Assembly (NCBI RefSeq): GCF_019668465.1
Contig: NZ_AP024828.1
Location: 5,731,032-5,795,031 of the forward strand
Length of the DNA stretch: 64,000 nucleotides
Direction of reading: 5' to 3'
Source of the DNA: Mycobacterium senriense
Lineage (GTDB): Bacteria; Actinomycetota; Actinomycetes; Mycobacteriales; Mycobacteriaceae
Positions 36,513-46,275 of the stretch are shown here, in pieces. A program made the translations under genes and the position numbers. Below the pieces are notes generated by a model. It saw nothing but the letters and a program-made list of their open reading frames with translations. It was not told the origin of the DNA and made no database searches. How positions within the stretch are numbered: the first letter of the stretch is position 1; the number at the start of each line of letters is the position of its first letter.

Positions 36513-37460
36513 GTGCCGACCCAGAATTCGTCCACCGCTCGGCGCTCCGGAAGCCGAGTCGTCTACGCCGCCGGCGCGGTGCTGTGGCGACCGGGCAGTG
36601 CGGACGCGGACGACCACGACGTCGAGATAGCCGTCATTCACCGTCCCCGGTATGACGACTGGTCACTGCCCAAGGGCAAAGTGGACCCGGGCGAGACGGC
36701 CCCGGTGGCCGCCGTGCGCGAGGTGCACGAGGAGACGGGTCAGCACGCCGTCCTCGGCAGGCGGCTCGACTTGGTGAGCTATCCAATCGACCAGGGCGTC
36801 AAAAAGGTCTACTACTGGGCGGCCCGCGCCACCGGCGGCGAATTCGTGCCGGGCAACGAGGTGGACCGGCTGCTGTGGCTCCCGCTCGCCGAGGCGATGC
36901 AGAGGCTCGACTACGCGCAAGACCGAAAAGTGTTGCGGCACTTCAATAAAAAGCCGGCCGACACGAAAACCGTGTTGGTGGTCCGGCACGGCACGGCCGG
37001 CCGCAAATCGCGTTTTCACGGCGATGACGCCATGCGGCCGCTGGACAAACGGGGCCGCGCCCAGGCCGAGGCGCTGGTCCCACAGCTCCTCGCCTTCGGC
37101 GCCTCGGAGGTGTATGCGGCCGACCGGGTCCGCTGCCACCAGACCGTGGAACCGCTCGCCGAGGACTTGGGCGTGCAAGTGCACAACGAGCCCACCCTCA
37201 CCGAAGAGGCCTATGCCAAGAACCCGAAACGCGGACGCCACCGAATGCTGGAGATCGCCGAGCAGAAAGGCACTCCCGTTGTCTGCACGCAGGGCAAGGT
37301 GATTCCGGACTTGATCGCGTGGTGGTGTGAGCGCGACGGCGTGCGGCCCGACAAGTCGCGCAACCACAAGGGCAGCACCTGGGTGCTGTCGCTGTTGGAC
37401 GGGCGATTGGTGGCCGCCGACCACATCGGCGGTGCGCTGGCCGCAAACGTCCGGGCCTAG
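36513..37460 (+). CDS. mutT1: Two-domain Nudix hydrolase with histidine-phosphatase domain (MutT1)
   Basis: Sanitises oxidised nucleotides such as 8-oxo-GTP, and in mycobacteria also hydrolyses diadenosine polyphosphates. The 315-residue protein has an N-terminal Nudix domain with the complete box [23 protein letters not shown] (about residues 53-75), and a C-terminal histidine-phosphatase domain beginning [15 protein letters not shown] near residue 154. The GTG start follows AGGAG. The fusion is the normal mycobacterial form (Rv2985). A strong hairpin 28 bases after the stop ends the ppk-side transcript. Confidence 0.96.
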   Translation: MPTQNSSTARRSGSRVVYAAGAVLWRPGSADADDHDVEIAVIHRPRYDDWSLPKGKVDPGETAPVAAVREVHEETGQHAVLGRRLDLVSYPIDQGVKKVYYWAARATGGEFVPGNEVDRLLWLPLAEAMQRLDYAQDRKVLRHFNKKPADTKTVLVVRHGTAGRKSRFHGDDAMRPLDKRGRAQAEALVPQLLAFGASEVYAADRVRCHQTVEPLAEDLGVQVHNEPTLTEEAYAKNPKRGRHRMLEIAEQKGTPVVCTQGKVIPDLIAWWCERDGVRPDKSRNHKGSTWVLSLLDGRLVAADHIGGALAANVRA

Positions 37461-37487
37461 CGTGATGGCGGCGCCCCGCCGCTAGCG

Positions 37488-37534
37488 CACGAATACCCTT
37501 CGGGGGCACCGCTGCCGCCCGAAGGGTATTCGTG
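37488..37534. terminator. Bidirectional hairpin terminator between mutT1 and hupB
   Basis: Arms 37488-37504 (CACGAATACCCTTCGGG) and 37518-37534 form a perfect 17-bp stem with a 13-base loop. The element lies between the convergent mutT1 and hupB stops, 28 bases after one and 18 bases from the other. There is no long T-run, as is usual for mycobacterial terminators. The position and perfect stem support termination on both strands. Confidence 0.85.
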
Positions 37535-37551
37535 TTAGAACGTGACTCCGC

Positions 37552-38190
37552 CTATTTGCGGCCGCGACGCGCGGTCGTCTTCTTGGCGGGAGCCTTGCGG
37601 GCCGGAGCCTTGCTCGCGGCCTTCTTGGCCGGAGCCTTGGTCGCGGCCTTCTTGGCCGGAGCCTTCTTGGCCGCGGTCTTCTTGGCCGGAGCCTTGGTCG
37701 CCGCCTTGCGCACCGGAGCCTTGGTCGCGGTCTTCTTGGCCGGCGCCTTGGTCGCGGCCTTGCGAGCCGGAGCCTTCTTGGCCGCCGCCTTCTTAGCCGG
37801 GGCCTTCTTGGCCGCAGCCTTCTTGGCCGGAGCCTTCTTCGCGGCGGTCTTCTTGGCCGCACCACCCGATACCACACCGCGCTTCACGGCCGGGCCTTCC
37901 GACGGGAGGCGCTGTGCGCCAGACACAACCGCTTTGAACTGAGCACCGGGGCGGAACGCCGGGACGGACGTCGGCTTCACCTTCACCGTCTCACCGGTCC
38001 GCGGGTTGCGGGCCACCCGTGCTGCGCGGCGCCGCTGTTCGAACACACCGAACCCGGTGATAGTGACGCTGTCGCCCTTGTGTACCGCACGCACAATGGT
38101 GTCGACAACATTCTCGACCGCAGCGGTCGCCTGTCGACGGTCCGTGTTCAATTTAGTTGTGAGCACATCAATGAGCTCTGCCTTGTTCAT
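37552..38190 (-). CDS. hupB: DNA-binding protein HU, mycobacterial HupB with Lys/Ala/Pro-rich tail
   Basis: Nucleoid-associated protein (212 residues). The N-terminal 90 residues are a standard HU domain: [33 protein letters not shown], then [29 protein letters not shown]. The C-terminal half is a histone H1-like tail of repeated [14 protein letters not shown] and ATKAPAKK units, about 100 residues, typical of mycobacterial HupB. The ATG at 38190 follows AGGGA; upstream in-frame codons lack the HU fold. The repetitive DNA under the tail is prone to length change. It corresponds to Rv2986c. Confidence 0.97.
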   Translation of the reverse strand: MNKAELIDVLTTKLNTDRRQATAAVENVVDTIVRAVHKGDSVTITGFGVFEQRRRAARVARNPRTGETVKVKPTSVPAFRPGAQFKAVVSGAQRLPSEGPAVKRGVVSGGAAKKTAAKKAPAKKAAAKKAPAKKAAAKKAPARKAATKAPAKKTATKAPVRKAATKAPAKKTAAKKAPAKKAATKAPAKKAASKAPARKAPAKKTTARRGRK

Positions 38191-38401
38191 CAATCCCTCC
38201 GACGCTAGTGGTCCTCGATTTGAACCGACTAGTGGACACGGTAAACCCTCACCCAGCAAATTTCCAAGAGCCACGCGCAATTTCAGGGCAAAGCGTCCGC
38301 TTATTTCGCAATCTGGTTGCCGCCCTTGACCGGTGGGGGGTGTTGAAAATCGGCTCGGTTTAGTTAGTCGATCAAGCAGAAAATCGGCGCCGGCCGACTA
38401 C

Positions 38402-38998
38402 TCAAGAGGTGGGCAGAGTACGCGGTTTCCACTCCGGATACGCCGCTTCGAATGACTCGATTTTATCGAGTTTCCGCAGCGTAAGGGCTATATCGTCAAG
38501 GCCGTCGAGTAGTCGCCATGCGGTGTGGTCGTCAATCTTGAACGGCAGCACCGTCGTTCCTGCGGTGATATTTCGATCTTGAAGATTGACAGTGATTTCC
38601 AAGCCCGGGCTCTGCTCGATGAGCTTCCAGAGCAGCTCCACACCATCCTGAGAAACTTCGGCCGCCAGCAGCCCCGCCTTGCCGGCGTTGCCCCGGAAAA
38701 TGTCACCGAACCGAGACGAGATGACCACCCGGAACCCGTAGTCCATCAGAGCCCACACCGCATGCTCACGCGACGACCCCGTCCCGAAATCGGGCCCCGC
38801 GACTAGCACTGACCCCCGGTCAAAGGGGCTGAGGTTGAGCACGAATGACGGATCCGACCGCCAGCTGGCGAACAAGCCGTCCTCGAAACCGGTTCGGGTG
38901 ACACGCTTCAAATACACCGCTGGAATGATCTGATCGGTGTCGACATTGGAGCGCCGCAGCGGCACACCGATACCGGTGTGGGTGTGAAAAGCTTCCAT
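38402..38998 (-). CDS. leuD: 3-isopropylmalate dehydratase small subunit
   Basis: Small subunit of isopropylmalate isomerase, the second step of leucine synthesis. The 198-residue protein begins [33 protein letters not shown] and contains the [15 protein letters not shown] substrate-loop motif near residue 75. The ATG at 38998 is preferred to the ATG at 39004: GAAGGG lies 6 bases before the former but directly touches the latter. It lies 27 bases downstream of leuC, with which it forms the enzyme. Confidence 0.96.
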   Translation of the reverse strand: MEAFHTHTGIGVPLRRSNVDTDQIIPAVYLKRVTRTGFEDGLFASWRSDPSFVLNLSPFDRGSVLVAGPDFGTGSSREHAVWALMDYGFRVVISSRFGDIFRGNAGKAGLLAAEVSQDGVELLWKLIEQSPGLEITVNLQDRNITAGTTVLPFKIDDHTAWRLLDGLDDIALTLRKLDKIESFEAAYPEWKPRTLPTS

Positions 38999-39025
38999 GC
39001 TCATCCCTTCAACAGTCGAAATACG

Positions 39026-40465
39026 TCAGCTCAAATCGGCTGGAGCAGACAATGTGCCGCGAACGGCTGTCGCCGCGGCAACGGCCGGAGACACCAAATG
39101 CGTGCGGCCGCCTTTACCCTGGCGCCCTTCGAAGTTGCGGTTGGACGTCGCGGCGCACCGCTCCCCCGGCGCAAGCTGGTCGGGATTCATCCCCAGGCAC
39201 ATTGAGCAGCCCGCTTGGCGCCATTCGGCGCCCGCGGACGTGAAAACCTCACCCAGCCCTTCGGCTTCGGCCTGCGCGCGGACCCGCATCGAGCCCGGCA
39301 CCACCAGCATCCGCACCCCGGGCGCGACCTTGCGGCCGCGCAGCACGTCGGCGACGACGCGCAGATCTTCGATACGACCGTTGGTACAAGAGCCGACGAA
39401 CACCGTGTCAACGGCGACGTCACGCATCGGCATGCCCGGTCGAAGGTCCATATACGCCAACGCTTTCTCAGCCGCCTGGCGCTGCGCGTCGTCGGTCATC
39501 AGCTCGGGATCCGGCACCGCGTCGGCCAGCGGAACGCCCTGGCCGGGGTTGGTGCCCCACGTCACGAACGGGCTCAGCGACGCGGCGTCGAGGTAGACCT
39601 CGGTGTCGAATTCGGCTCCGGGGTCGGTGTGCAGCTGCTGCCAATAACTCATCGCCGCATCCCATTGCGCCCCCTGCGGCGCGTGCGGGCGGCCGCGCAG
39701 GAACTCGAACGTGGTTTCGTCCGGAGCCACCATTCCCGCCCGGGCACCGGCCTCGATGCTCATATTGCAGACCGTCATCCGGCCTTCCATCGACAGCGAT
39801 TCGATGGCGCTGCCGCGATATTCGATGACGTGGCCCTGCCCGCCGCCGGTGCCGATTTTGGCGATCAGCGCGAGAATGATGTCCTTGGCCGTCACGCCGG
39901 CGGGCAGCTGCCCGTCGACATTGACCGCCATCGTCTTGAACGGTCGCAGCGGCAACGTCTGGGTGGCCAGCACGTGCTCGACCTCCGAGGTGCCAATTCC
40001 CATGGCCAGCGCGCCGAATGCGCCGTGCGTCGAGGTGTGACTATCGCCACAGACCACCGTCATTCCGGGTTGGGTGAGGCCCAGCTGCGGCCCGACCACG
40101 TGCACGATGCCCTGCTCGACGTCGCCCATTGGATATAGCCGCACACCGAATTCGGCACAATTTCGCCGTAGAGTCTCGACCTGGATTCGCGACACCGGGT
40201 CGGCAATCGGCTTGTCGATATCGGTGGTCGGAACGTTGTGATCCTCAGTGGCCAGCGTCAAATCGGGGCGGCGCACCGGCCGGCCGGCCAGGCGCAGGCC
40301 GTCGAAGGCCTGCGGACTGGTGACCTCGTGCACCAGATGCAGATCGATGTAGATCAGGTCCGGCTCGCTGGCCACACCGGATACCACAACGTGGTCATCC
40401 CAAACTTTTTCGGCCAGAGTGCGCGGTTTGGTGGCGGCCCCCGCCGCCCCTTGATCGATTCCCAT
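39026..40465 (-). CDS. leuC: 3-isopropylmalate dehydratase large subunit
   Basis: Aconitase-family 4Fe-4S enzyme that isomerises 2- to 3-isopropylmalate. The 479-residue protein has [33 protein letters not shown] near residue 140 and the cluster Cys in [12 protein letters not shown] and in [10 protein letters not shown]. The length is typical. It is divergent from the IclR-family gene at 40551, with 85 bases between starts, the arrangement in which the actinobacterial NdgR/LtbR-type regulator controls leuCD. It corresponds to Rv2988c. Confidence 0.97.
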   Translation of the reverse strand: MGIDQGAAGAATKPRTLAEKVWDDHVVVSGVASEPDLIYIDLHLVHEVTSPQAFDGLRLAGRPVRRPDLTLATEDHNVPTTDIDKPIADPVSRIQVETLRRNCAEFGVRLYPMGDVEQGIVHVVGPQLGLTQPGMTVVCGDSHTSTHGAFGALAMGIGTSEVEHVLATQTLPLRPFKTMAVNVDGQLPAGVTAKDIILALIAKIGTGGGQGHVIEYRGSAIESLSMEGRMTVCNMSIEAGARAGMVAPDETTFEFLRGRPHAPQGAQWDAAMSYWQQLHTDPGAEFDTEVYLDAASLSPFVTWGTNPGQGVPLADAVPDPELMTDDAQRQAAEKALAYMDLRPGMPMRDVAVDTVFVGSCTNGRIEDLRVVADVLRGRKVAPGVRMLVVPGSMRVRAQAEAEGLGEVFTSAGAEWRQAGCSMCLGMNPDQLAPGERCAATSNRNFEGRQGKGGRTHLVSPAVAAATAVRGTLSAPADLS

Positions 40466-40520
40466 ATCGAACTCGCCTCAATTCGCCTCGTTGGCGGCTC
40501 GCCGATCATTCAGGCTGTGA

Positions 40521-40544
40521 TCTCAGAATGCGAGACGCTAGTAT
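40521..40544 (+). promoter_or_regulatory. Palindrome and leaderless promoter in the leuC / iclR divergent region
   Basis: TCTCAGAATGCGAGA (40521-40535) has matching TCTC/GAGA ends around a 7-base centre. Just after it, TAGTAT at 40539-40544 matches the TANNNT -10 box and ends 6 bases before the GTG at 40551, which implies a leaderless transcript. The palindrome lies directly upstream of the -10 box, so the regulator could repress its own gene and act on leuCD. Operator identity is inferred from position. Confidence 0.55.
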
Positions 40545-40550
40545 CTTCTT

Positions 40551-41252
40551 GTGAGACAGCATAGCGGTATCGGCGTCCTGGACAAAGCCGTGGGTATTCT
40601 CCACACGATCTCCCAATCACCATGTGGGTTAGCCGAACTGTGCGAGCGGACCTCCTTGCCCCGCGCGACGGCCTACCGGCTGGCCGCCGCCCTCGAAGTG
40701 CATCGCCTGCTGGCGCGCGACGACGAAGGACGCTGGCTACTGGGTCCGGCCGTCACCGAACTCGCGGCCCAGGTCAACGATCCGCTGCTGGCCGCCAGCA
40801 GCGCGGTGCTGCCGCTGTTGCGCGAAACCACCGGCGAGAGCGTCCAGCTGTATCGCCGCGAGGGCACCGACCGCGTCTGCGTGGCCGCGCTGGAACCCGC
40901 TGCGGGCCTTCGCGATACGGTTCCGATCGGGGCGCGATTGCCGATGACTGCCGGATCGGGCGCCAAAGTGCTGCTGGCCCATAGCGACGCGGCCACCCAG
41001 AAAACGGTGCTCGCGACGGCGAAATTCACCGAACGAACCCTGGCCGAAGTGCGGCGGCGGGGCTGGGCCCAGAGCGTGGCCGAGCGCGAGCCGGGCGTGG
41101 CGAGTGTGTCGGCGCCGGTGCGCGATGGCCGCGGTGCCGTCGTCGCGGCCATCTCGGTGTCGGGTCCCATCGACCGGATCGGCCGGCGCCCCGGGGCGCG
41201 CTGGGCCGCCGACCTCCTGTCCGCCGCCGAGGCACTCACCCGCCGGCTCTGA
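40551..41252 (+). CDS. IclR-family transcriptional regulator (NdgR/LtbR-like)
   Basis: A 233-residue DNA-binding regulator with an N-terminal winged helix-turn-helix (about residues 8-65, including CGLAELCERTSLPRATAYRLAAALEVHRLL) and a C-terminal IclR ligand-binding domain ending in DGRGAVVAAISVSGPIDRI. Orthologues in Streptomyces (NdgR) and Corynebacterium (LtbR) control leuCD and other amino-acid genes. The gene is divergent from leuC. It corresponds to Rv2989. The GTG start has no ribosome-binding site but a -10 box 6 bases upstream. Confidence 0.92.
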   Translation: MRQHSGIGVLDKAVGILHTISQSPCGLAELCERTSLPRATAYRLAAALEVHRLLARDDEGRWLLGPAVTELAAQVNDPLLAASSAVLPLLRETTGESVQLYRREGTDRVCVAALEPAAGLRDTVPIGARLPMTAGSGAKVLLAHSDAATQKTVLATAKFTERTLAEVRRRGWAQSVAEREPGVASVSAPVRDGRGAVVAAISVSGPIDRIGRRPGARWAADLLSAAEALTRRL

Positions 41253-41266
41253 GCCGTTCCGGCGGC

Positions 41267-41321
41267 GAGTGTGCGTCCAGGGCGGCGTAATCGGGAAAAT
41301 TGCCGCCCTCGGTGCACACTC
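41267..41321. terminator. Long hairpin after the IclR gene
   Basis: Arms 41267-41286 and 41302-41321 pair over 20 bases with one mismatch and two G-T wobbles, around a 15-base loop. The hairpin starts 14 bases after the regulator stop and lies 50 bases before the FDOR gene. It has no T-run. It probably ends or protects the regulator transcript; it could also be a dispersed palindromic repeat, since its GTGCACACTC arm resembles the hairpin at 50878-50925. Confidence 0.7.
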
Positions 41322-41370
41322 AACGCCACCAGTGCACAGTCCCCGCAGGCCGCCTGACAGACTGACCGGC

Positions 41371-41883
41371 ATGGGAACCAATCAGCGCGCGAGCATCGTC
41401 ATGTCCGAGGACGAGATCGCTGATTTCGTCGTGAAAAGCCGCACCGGCACGCTGGCCACCATCGGCGCCGACGGCCAGCCGCACCTGACCGCCATGTGGT
41501 ACGCCGTCGTCGACGGCGAGATCTGGCTGGAGACCAAGGCCAAGTCGCAGAAGGCCATCAACCTCAAGCGCGACCCGCGGGTGAGCTTTCTGATCGAGGA
41601 CGGCCACACGTACGACACACTGCGCGGGGTGTCCTTCGAGGGCGTGGCCGAGATCGTCGACGATCCCGACGTCTCACACCGCGTGGGCGTCAGCGTCTGG
41701 GAGCGCTACACCGGTCCCTACAGCGACGACATGAAGCCGTTCGTGGAGCAGATGATGAACAAGCGGGTCTGCGTTCGCATCGTGGCCCGACGGGCCCGTT
41801 CGTGGGATCACCGCAAACTCGGCTTGCCGGCCATGCCGGTGGGTGGATCGACAGCACCGGCGGTCCTGGGGACCGACCAGTAG
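41371..41883 (+). CDS. PPOX-class (FDOR-like) F420/flavin-dependent protein, Rv2991-like
   Basis: A 170-residue split-barrel protein of the pyridoxamine oxidase-like superfamily. The opening MSEDEIADFVVKSRTGTLATIGADGQPHLTAMWYAVVDGEIWLETKAKSQKAINLKRDPRVSFLIEDG segment is characteristic of mycobacterial FDOR enzymes that use F420 or a flavin. The ATG at 41371 was chosen because the upstream frame runs through the hairpin and the IclR gene. It corresponds to Rv2991. The F420-activation enzyme FbiD is encoded in this same window. The substrate is unknown. Confidence 0.85.
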   Translation: MGTNQRASIVMSEDEIADFVVKSRTGTLATIGADGQPHLTAMWYAVVDGEIWLETKAKSQKAINLKRDPRVSFLIEDGHTYDTLRGVSFEGVAEIVDDPDVSHRVGVSVWERYTGPYSDDMKPFVEQMMNKRVCVRIVARRARSWDHRKLGLPAMPVGGSTAPAVLGTDQ

Positions 41884-41895
41884 CTGCGATATTTG

Positions 41896-41968
41896 TAGCC
41901 CCGATGGGATTCGAACCCACGCTACCGCCGTGAGAGGGCGGCGTCCTAGGCCGCTAGACGACGGGGCC
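41896..41968 (-). tRNA. tRNA-Glu (anticodon CUC)
   Basis: Read on the minus strand, the acceptor arm GGCCCCG pairs with CGGGGCT (one G-U pair). The T arm contains GGGTTCGAATCCC. The anticodon stem GCCGCC/GGCGG encloses the loop CTCTCAC, which gives anticodon CTC for GAG. The discriminator base is A and no CCA is encoded. It lies downstream of tRNA-Gln and gltX on the same strand. Confidence 0.95.
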
Positions 41969-42048
41969 AGAAACGATCCGAGCAGTCAGCATAGCTCACC
42001 CCGCTAGGCCCACCTAATCGCTTGAGACCAGAGACTTTTGCGAGAGTT

Positions 42049-42123
42049 TGGCTGGGGTACCAGGACTCGAACCTAGAATGGCTGAACCAGAATCAGCTGT
42101 GTTGCCAATTACACCATACCCCA
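42049..42123 (-). tRNA. tRNA-Gln (anticodon CUG), CCA encoded
   Basis: Read on the minus strand, TGGGGTA pairs with TACCCCA. The anticodon stem GCTGA/TCAGC encloses TTCTGGT, giving anticodon CTG for CAG, and the T arm contains GGTTCGAGTCC. The gene-encoded 3' end is G followed by CCA. It lies about 150 bases downstream of gltX. In mycobacteria this tRNA is first charged with glutamate and then amidated by GatCAB, whose genes are also in this window. Confidence 0.95.
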
Positions 42124-42275
42124 TTGGCTGCCTAAAACCGCTGGTCAGCGTCGATTGCGGGACTTCATAAGCTCATTGGAGTCCGCCGCCGCCAGCCGTT
42201 GTCGGCCTTTCGGTAAACCGCAGTGCAGACTACCAAAGTCTCGGCGGACACTCCGCACGCGTGGTCCGGGCCCGC

Positions 42276-43754
42276 TCAAGCGGGGCCCCGCCCGGCCGTC
42301 TCGCGCGCCGCCCGCAGTCGCCCCATGCTGCGCTCGCGGCCCAACAGCTCCAGCGACTCGAACAACGGCGGGCTGATCGTCGTCCCGGTGGCCCCCACCC
42401 GGATCGGGCCGAAAGCCTTGCGCGGTTTGAGGCCCAGGTTGTCGATGAGCGCGGCCTTGAGCGCGGCTTCGATCTGCGGCGCCGTCCAGTCCGTCACGGC
42501 GTCCAGCGCGGGCAGCGCCGCGTCCAGCACCGCGGCGCCGTCGGCTCCCAGCTCCTTGGCGGCGGCCTTGGGGTCGAGCGCGTATTCGTCGTCGTTGAGG
42601 AACTTCAGCAGATCCCACGCGTCGCCGAGCACCACGATCCGGGTCTGCACCAGGTTCGCGGCGGTGGCGAAGCCGGCGTCGTCCAATCCGAGGCGATGGC
42701 CGTGGACGTTGAAATAATCGCGCAGCCTGGCGGTGAAGTCGTCGAGCGCCAGCATCCGGATGTGCTCGGCGTTGAGCGCGTCGGCCTTCTTCTGGTCGAA
42801 GCGGGCGGGATTAAAGTTGACGTTGACCACATCGAACGCGGCCACCATCTCGTCGAGACTGAACACGTCGTGGTCGTCGGCGATGGCCCAGCCGAGCAAC
42901 GCGAGATAGTTGAGCAAGCCTTCGGGGATGAAGCCGCGGTCGCGGTGGGCGAACAGGTTCGACTGCGGGTCGCGCTTGGAGAGTTTCTTGGTCCCCTCCC
43001 CCAATACCGTTGGCAGGTGCGCGAACTGCGGGGTCCGCTCCGCCACGCCGATGCGGATGAGCGCCTGATACAACGCCAGCTGGCGAGGGGTCGACGACAG
43101 CAGGTCCTCGCCGCGCAGCACGTGGGTGATCTTCATCAGCGCGTCGTCACACGGGTTCACCAAGGTGTACAACGGATCTCCGTTGGCGCGGGTCAGCGCG
43201 AAATCCGGCACCGATCCGGACGCGAAGCTGGTGGTGCCGCGAACCAGGTCGTCCCACGCGAGGTCTTCGTCCGGCATGCGCAGCCGGACCACGGGTCGGC
43301 GGCCTTCGGCCAGGAACGCGGCGCGCTGGGAATCGGTCAGCTGCCGGTCGAAATTGTCGTAGCCCAGCTTGGGATTACGGCCCGCGGCGAGGTGGCGCGC
43401 CTCGACCTCCTCCGGCGTCGAGAAGGCGTAGTACGCCTCGCCCGCTTCGAGCAGCCGGGCCACCACATCGTGATAGATCTCACTGCGCTGCGACTGGCGG
43501 TACGGGCCATAGGGTCCGCCCACCTCGGGTCCCTCGTCCCAATCCAGGCCGAGCCAGCGCAGCGCGTCCAGCAGCGCCAGATAGCTTTCCTCGGTGTCGC
43601 GCTGCGCATCGGTGTCCTCGATGCGAAACACGAAGGTACCCCCGGTGTGTCGGGCGTACGCCCAATTGAACAGGGCCGTGCGGACCATTCCGACGTGCGG
43701 GGTACCGGTGGGCGAGGGACAGAATCGGACCCGGACTTGTGCTGGGGCAGTCAC
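42276..43754 (-). CDS. gltX: Glutamyl-tRNA synthetase (non-discriminating)
   Basis: Class I aminoacyl-tRNA synthetase (492 residues) that charges tRNA-Glu and, in organisms without GlnRS, also tRNA-Gln. The HIGH-like motif is in [24 protein letters not shown] near the N-terminus, and the KMSKS-like motif is [11 protein letters not shown] near residue 255. The C-terminal anticodon-binding region is helical. It is encoded upstream of tRNA-Gln and tRNA-Glu on the same strand. Its start overlaps the FAH-family gene by four bases. It corresponds to Rv2992c. Confidence 0.97.
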   Translation of the reverse strand: MTAPAQVRVRFCPSPTGTPHVGMVRTALFNWAYARHTGGTFVFRIEDTDAQRDTEESYLALLDALRWLGLDWDEGPEVGGPYGPYRQSQRSEIYHDVVARLLEAGEAYYAFSTPEEVEARHLAAGRNPKLGYDNFDRQLTDSQRAAFLAEGRRPVVRLRMPDEDLAWDDLVRGTTSFASGSVPDFALTRANGDPLYTLVNPCDDALMKITHVLRGEDLLSSTPRQLALYQALIRIGVAERTPQFAHLPTVLGEGTKKLSKRDPQSNLFAHRDRGFIPEGLLNYLALLGWAIADDHDVFSLDEMVAAFDVVNVNFNPARFDQKKADALNAEHIRMLALDDFTARLRDYFNVHGHRLGLDDAGFATAANLVQTRIVVLGDAWDLLKFLNDDEYALDPKAAAKELGADGAAVLDAALPALDAVTDWTAPQIEAALKAALIDNLGLKPRKAFGPIRVGATGTTISPPLFESLELLGRERSMGRLRAARETAGRGPA

Positions 43755-44557
43755 GATTTTCCTTTACGGACCACGGGATTGGTGAGGGTGCCGATGCCCT
43801 CGATGGTGATGGAGACGGTGTCGCCGTCCTCGATCGGCCCGACGCCCGCCGGCGTGCCGGTGAGGATGATGTCGCCGGGCAGCAGGGTCATTACGGCCGA
43901 AATCCACTCGACGATCGACCCGATGTCGTGGATCAGCAGCGAGGTACGGCTGTGCTGCTTTACGTCGCCGTTGACCTCGGTGCGCAACTCCAGATCGCCG
44001 GGGTCCAGCGGTTTGAGGTCGGTGACGATCCACGGCCCCACCGGGCAGAAGGTGTCATGCCCCTTGGCCCTGGTCCACTGTCCATCGGATTTTTGTTGAT
44101 CGCGCGCCGAGACGTCGTTGCCGATGGTGTAGCCGAGGATGTTCTCCGCCGCCTGGGCTGCCGTGACGTCCTTGCAGGGCCTGCCGATGACCACCCCCAG
44201 CTCGCCCTCGAAGTGCACCGGTGATGCGTTGGCCGGCAACCGAATCGGCACGTTCGGCCCGATGATCGCGGTGTTGGGCTTGAGGAAGATCACCGGATCC
44301 ACCGGGGCGGGGCCGGTCATGTCATTCATTTCGGCGATGTGATCGGCGTAGTTCTTCCCGACACACACCACCTTGCTGGCCAGAATCGGGGCGAGCAGCC
44401 GGACGTCGGCCAGCGGCCACGAACGGCCGGTGAAGTTCGGCGTGCCGAACGGATGTTCGGCGATCTCGCGCACGATCATCTCGGCTGGGTCGTTGAGGTC
44501 ACCTTCGATACTGACGAAGGCGACACCGTCCGGGCTGGCGATTCGACCAAGGCGCAT
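43751..44557 (-). CDS. Fumarylacetoacetate hydrolase (FAH) family protein
   Basis: A 268-residue metal-dependent enzyme of the FAH superfamily, whose members hydrolyse or decarboxylate beta-diketo acids in aromatic-acid breakdown. It shows [16 protein letters not shown] near residue 65, the metal-binding acids in [13 protein letters not shown] and [11 protein letters not shown], and the C-terminal [17 protein letters not shown] motif. It corresponds to Rv2993c. The substrate is not clear; the family also contains oxaloacetate decarboxylases. Translation is coupled to gltX through a 4-base overlap. Confidence 0.9.
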   Translation of the reverse strand: MRLGRIASPDGVAFVSIEGDLNDPAEMIVREIAEHPFGTPNFTGRSWPLADVRLLAPILASKVVCVGKNYADHIAEMNDMTGPAPVDPVIFLKPNTAIIGPNVPIRLPANASPVHFEGELGVVIGRPCKDVTAAQAAENILGYTIGNDVSARDQQKSDGQWTRAKGHDTFCPVGPWIVTDLKPLDPGDLELRTEVNGDVKQHSRTSLLIHDIGSIVEWISAVMTLLPGDIILTGTPAGVGPIEDGDTVSITIEGIGTLTNPVVRKGKS

Positions 44558-44570
44558 TTGGTTGAGCCTA

Positions 44571-44834
44571 GTGACGGTCGCGAGCGCGGCGTAGCCGGGC
44601 GTGGCGGGCCGTCACCATCCGAGCTAGTGACGGTCGCGAGCGCGGCGTAGCCGGGCGTGGCGGGCCGTCACCATCCGAGCTAGTGACGGTCGCGAGCGCG
44701 GCGTAGCCGGGCGTGGCGGGCCGTCACCATCCGAGCTAGTGACGGTCGCGAGCGCGGCGTAGCCGGGCGTGGCGGGCCGTCACGATCCGGGCCAGTGACG
44801 GTCGCGAGCGCGGCGTAGCCGGGCGTGGCGGGCA
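44571..44834. repeat. 56-bp tandem repeat array (four full copies plus a partial fifth)
   Basis: Units start at 44571, 44627, 44683, 44739 and 44795, an exact 56-base period; the first three units are identical and the later ones differ slightly. Each unit holds GTGACGG, then a GC-rich core (TCGCGAGCGCGGCGTAGCC...GGGCGTGGCGGG), then CCGTCAC, so each can fold as a hairpin, and a 13-base linker follows. The array fills most of the 365-base gap between the FAH gene start and the MFS gene. It is a candidate variable-number locus. Confidence 0.92.
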
Positions 44835-44922
44835 GGCACGAGCCGGGACGAAATTGGCGGCAATGACGGGCGACGGCACAAGTCCTGCACCTAAGTTTCC
44901 CGCCGGTATGCAAGCATAAAGA

Positions 44923-46275
44923 ATGCAGTCCGACCCGGCCGCGACGCCCGAAATCGGCGCGGGCGCCCGCTGGTCGATCATGATAGTTTCGCTGCTGGCA
45001 ACGGCGAGTTCGTTCCTCTTCATCAACGGCGTCGCGTTCCTCATCCCGTCGCTGCAAAGCGCGCGCGGAATCCGGCTCGACGAGGCCGGTCTGCTCGCCT
45101 CGATGCCCAGCTGGGGCATGGTGGTCACGCTGGTGCTCTGGGGATACCTGCTCGACCGGGTCGGCGAGCGGGTGGTGATGACCACGGGCTCGGCGCTCAC
45201 CGCGATAGCCGCCTACGCCGCGGCGTCGGCGCATTCGCTGGTGATGATCGCCGTCTACCTGTTCCTCGGCGGTATGGCCGCCGCCAGCTGCAACACGGCC
45301 GGCGGCCGGCTGGTGTCCGCCTGGTTCCCGCCACACCAGCGCGGGCTGGCCATGGGTATCCGCCAAACCGCGCAGCCCTTGGGAATCGCCTTGGGCGCGA
45401 TGATAATTCCCGAGCTCGCCGAACACGGGCCACGGGCCGGCCTCCGGTTCACCGCGCTGGCGTGCGTGTTCGGAGCGGTAGTGAGCGTCGTCGGAATAGT
45501 CGACCCGCCGCGCAAACCCCGCGCCAGTGCAAGCGATCAGGAACTCGCCAGCCCGTATCGAGGGTCGTTGACGCTGTGGCGAATTCACGCGGTGGCGGGC
45601 CTGATGATGATGCCGCAAACGGTGACGGTGACGTTCATGCTGGTGTGGCTGATCAAGAACCTGCACTGGTCGGTCGCGGCCGCCGGCGGGTTGGTCACTG
45701 TGTCGCAGCTGCTGGGTGCGCTCGGCCGCGTGGCCGTGGGCCGGTGGTCCGATCGACTCGGCTCGCGCATGCGGCCGGTGCGCTACATCGCGGCCGCCGC
45801 CGTGCTGATCTTGCTGCTGCTGGCGTGGGCCGACTACATGAACTCGCGGTGGCAGGCCGGACTGATGGTCGCCATCTCGGTGATCGCGGTGCTCGACAAC
45901 GGGCTGGAGGCCACGGCCATCACCGAATTCGCCGGCCCGTACTGGAGCGGACGCGCCCTGGGCATCCAGAACACCACCCAGCGGGTGATGGCCGCCGCCG
46001 GCCCGCCGCTGTTCGGTGCGTTGATCTCGGCCGCGAAATACCCACCGGCGTGGATGTTGTGCGCGTTGTTCCCGCTGGCGGCGGTGCCGCTGGTGCCGAC
46101 GCGGTTGGTGCCACCGGGTCTGGAAACTAGAGCCCGGACGCAATCCGTTCGCCGACTTCGGCGGTGGATAACTTTCCGGTCGGGCGACTGGCCAGATGGG
46201 ACGCCACGGCCCGGTCCACTCGCGCGGCGGCAGCGTCTTCGCCGAGATGGGCGAGCAGCAACGCCACCGACATGA
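44923..46275 (+). CDS. Major facilitator superfamily transporter (Rv2994-like)
   Basis: A 450-residue inner-membrane transporter with about 12 transmembrane segments. The MFS loop 2-3 motif appears as [13 protein letters not shown] near residue 74, and [16 protein letters not shown] is the equivalent in the second half. The length is normal up to about residue 405. The last 45-50 residues (from [14 protein letters not shown]) are Arg/Pro-rich and lie entirely antisense to the leuB 3' end, a 149-base tail-to-tail overlap. They look like read-through after loss of an earlier stop. It corresponds to Rv2994. The substrate is unknown. Confidence 0.88.
   Translation: MQSDPAATPEIGAGARWSIMIVSLLATASSFLFINGVAFLIPSLQSARGIRLDEAGLLASMPSWGMVVTLVLWGYLLDRVGERVVMTTGSALTAIAAYAAASAHSLVMIAVYLFLGGMAAASCNTAGGRLVSAWFPPHQRGLAMGIRQTAQPLGIALGAMIIPELAEHGPRAGLRFTALACVFGAVVSVVGIVDPPRKPRASASDQELASPYRGSLTLWRIHAVAGLMMMPQTVTVTFMLVWLIKNLHWSVAAAGGLVTVSQLLGALGRVAVGRWSDRLGSRMRPVRYIAAAAVLILLLLAWADYMNSRWQAGLMVAISVIAVLDNGLEATAITEFAGPYWSGRALGIQNTTQRVMAAAGPPLFGALISAAKYPPAWMLCALFPLAAVPLVPTRLVPPGLETRARTQSVRRLRRWITFRSGDWPDGTPRPGPLARRQRLRRDGRAATPPT

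Noticed and set aside
37488..37534. Operator for hupB
   Set aside because: It lies beyond the hupB stop, not upstream of its start, so a terminator role is more likely.
37567..37860. Possible CRISPR or VNTR array in the repetitive DNA near 37.6-37.9 kb
   Set aside because: The repeats are the coding units of the HupB Lys/Ala/Pro tail, in frame, not spacer-separated repeats.
44571..44834. CRISPR array
   Set aside because: The tandem 56-bp units have no variable spacers and no cas genes nearby; a minisatellite with internal palindromes explains it.
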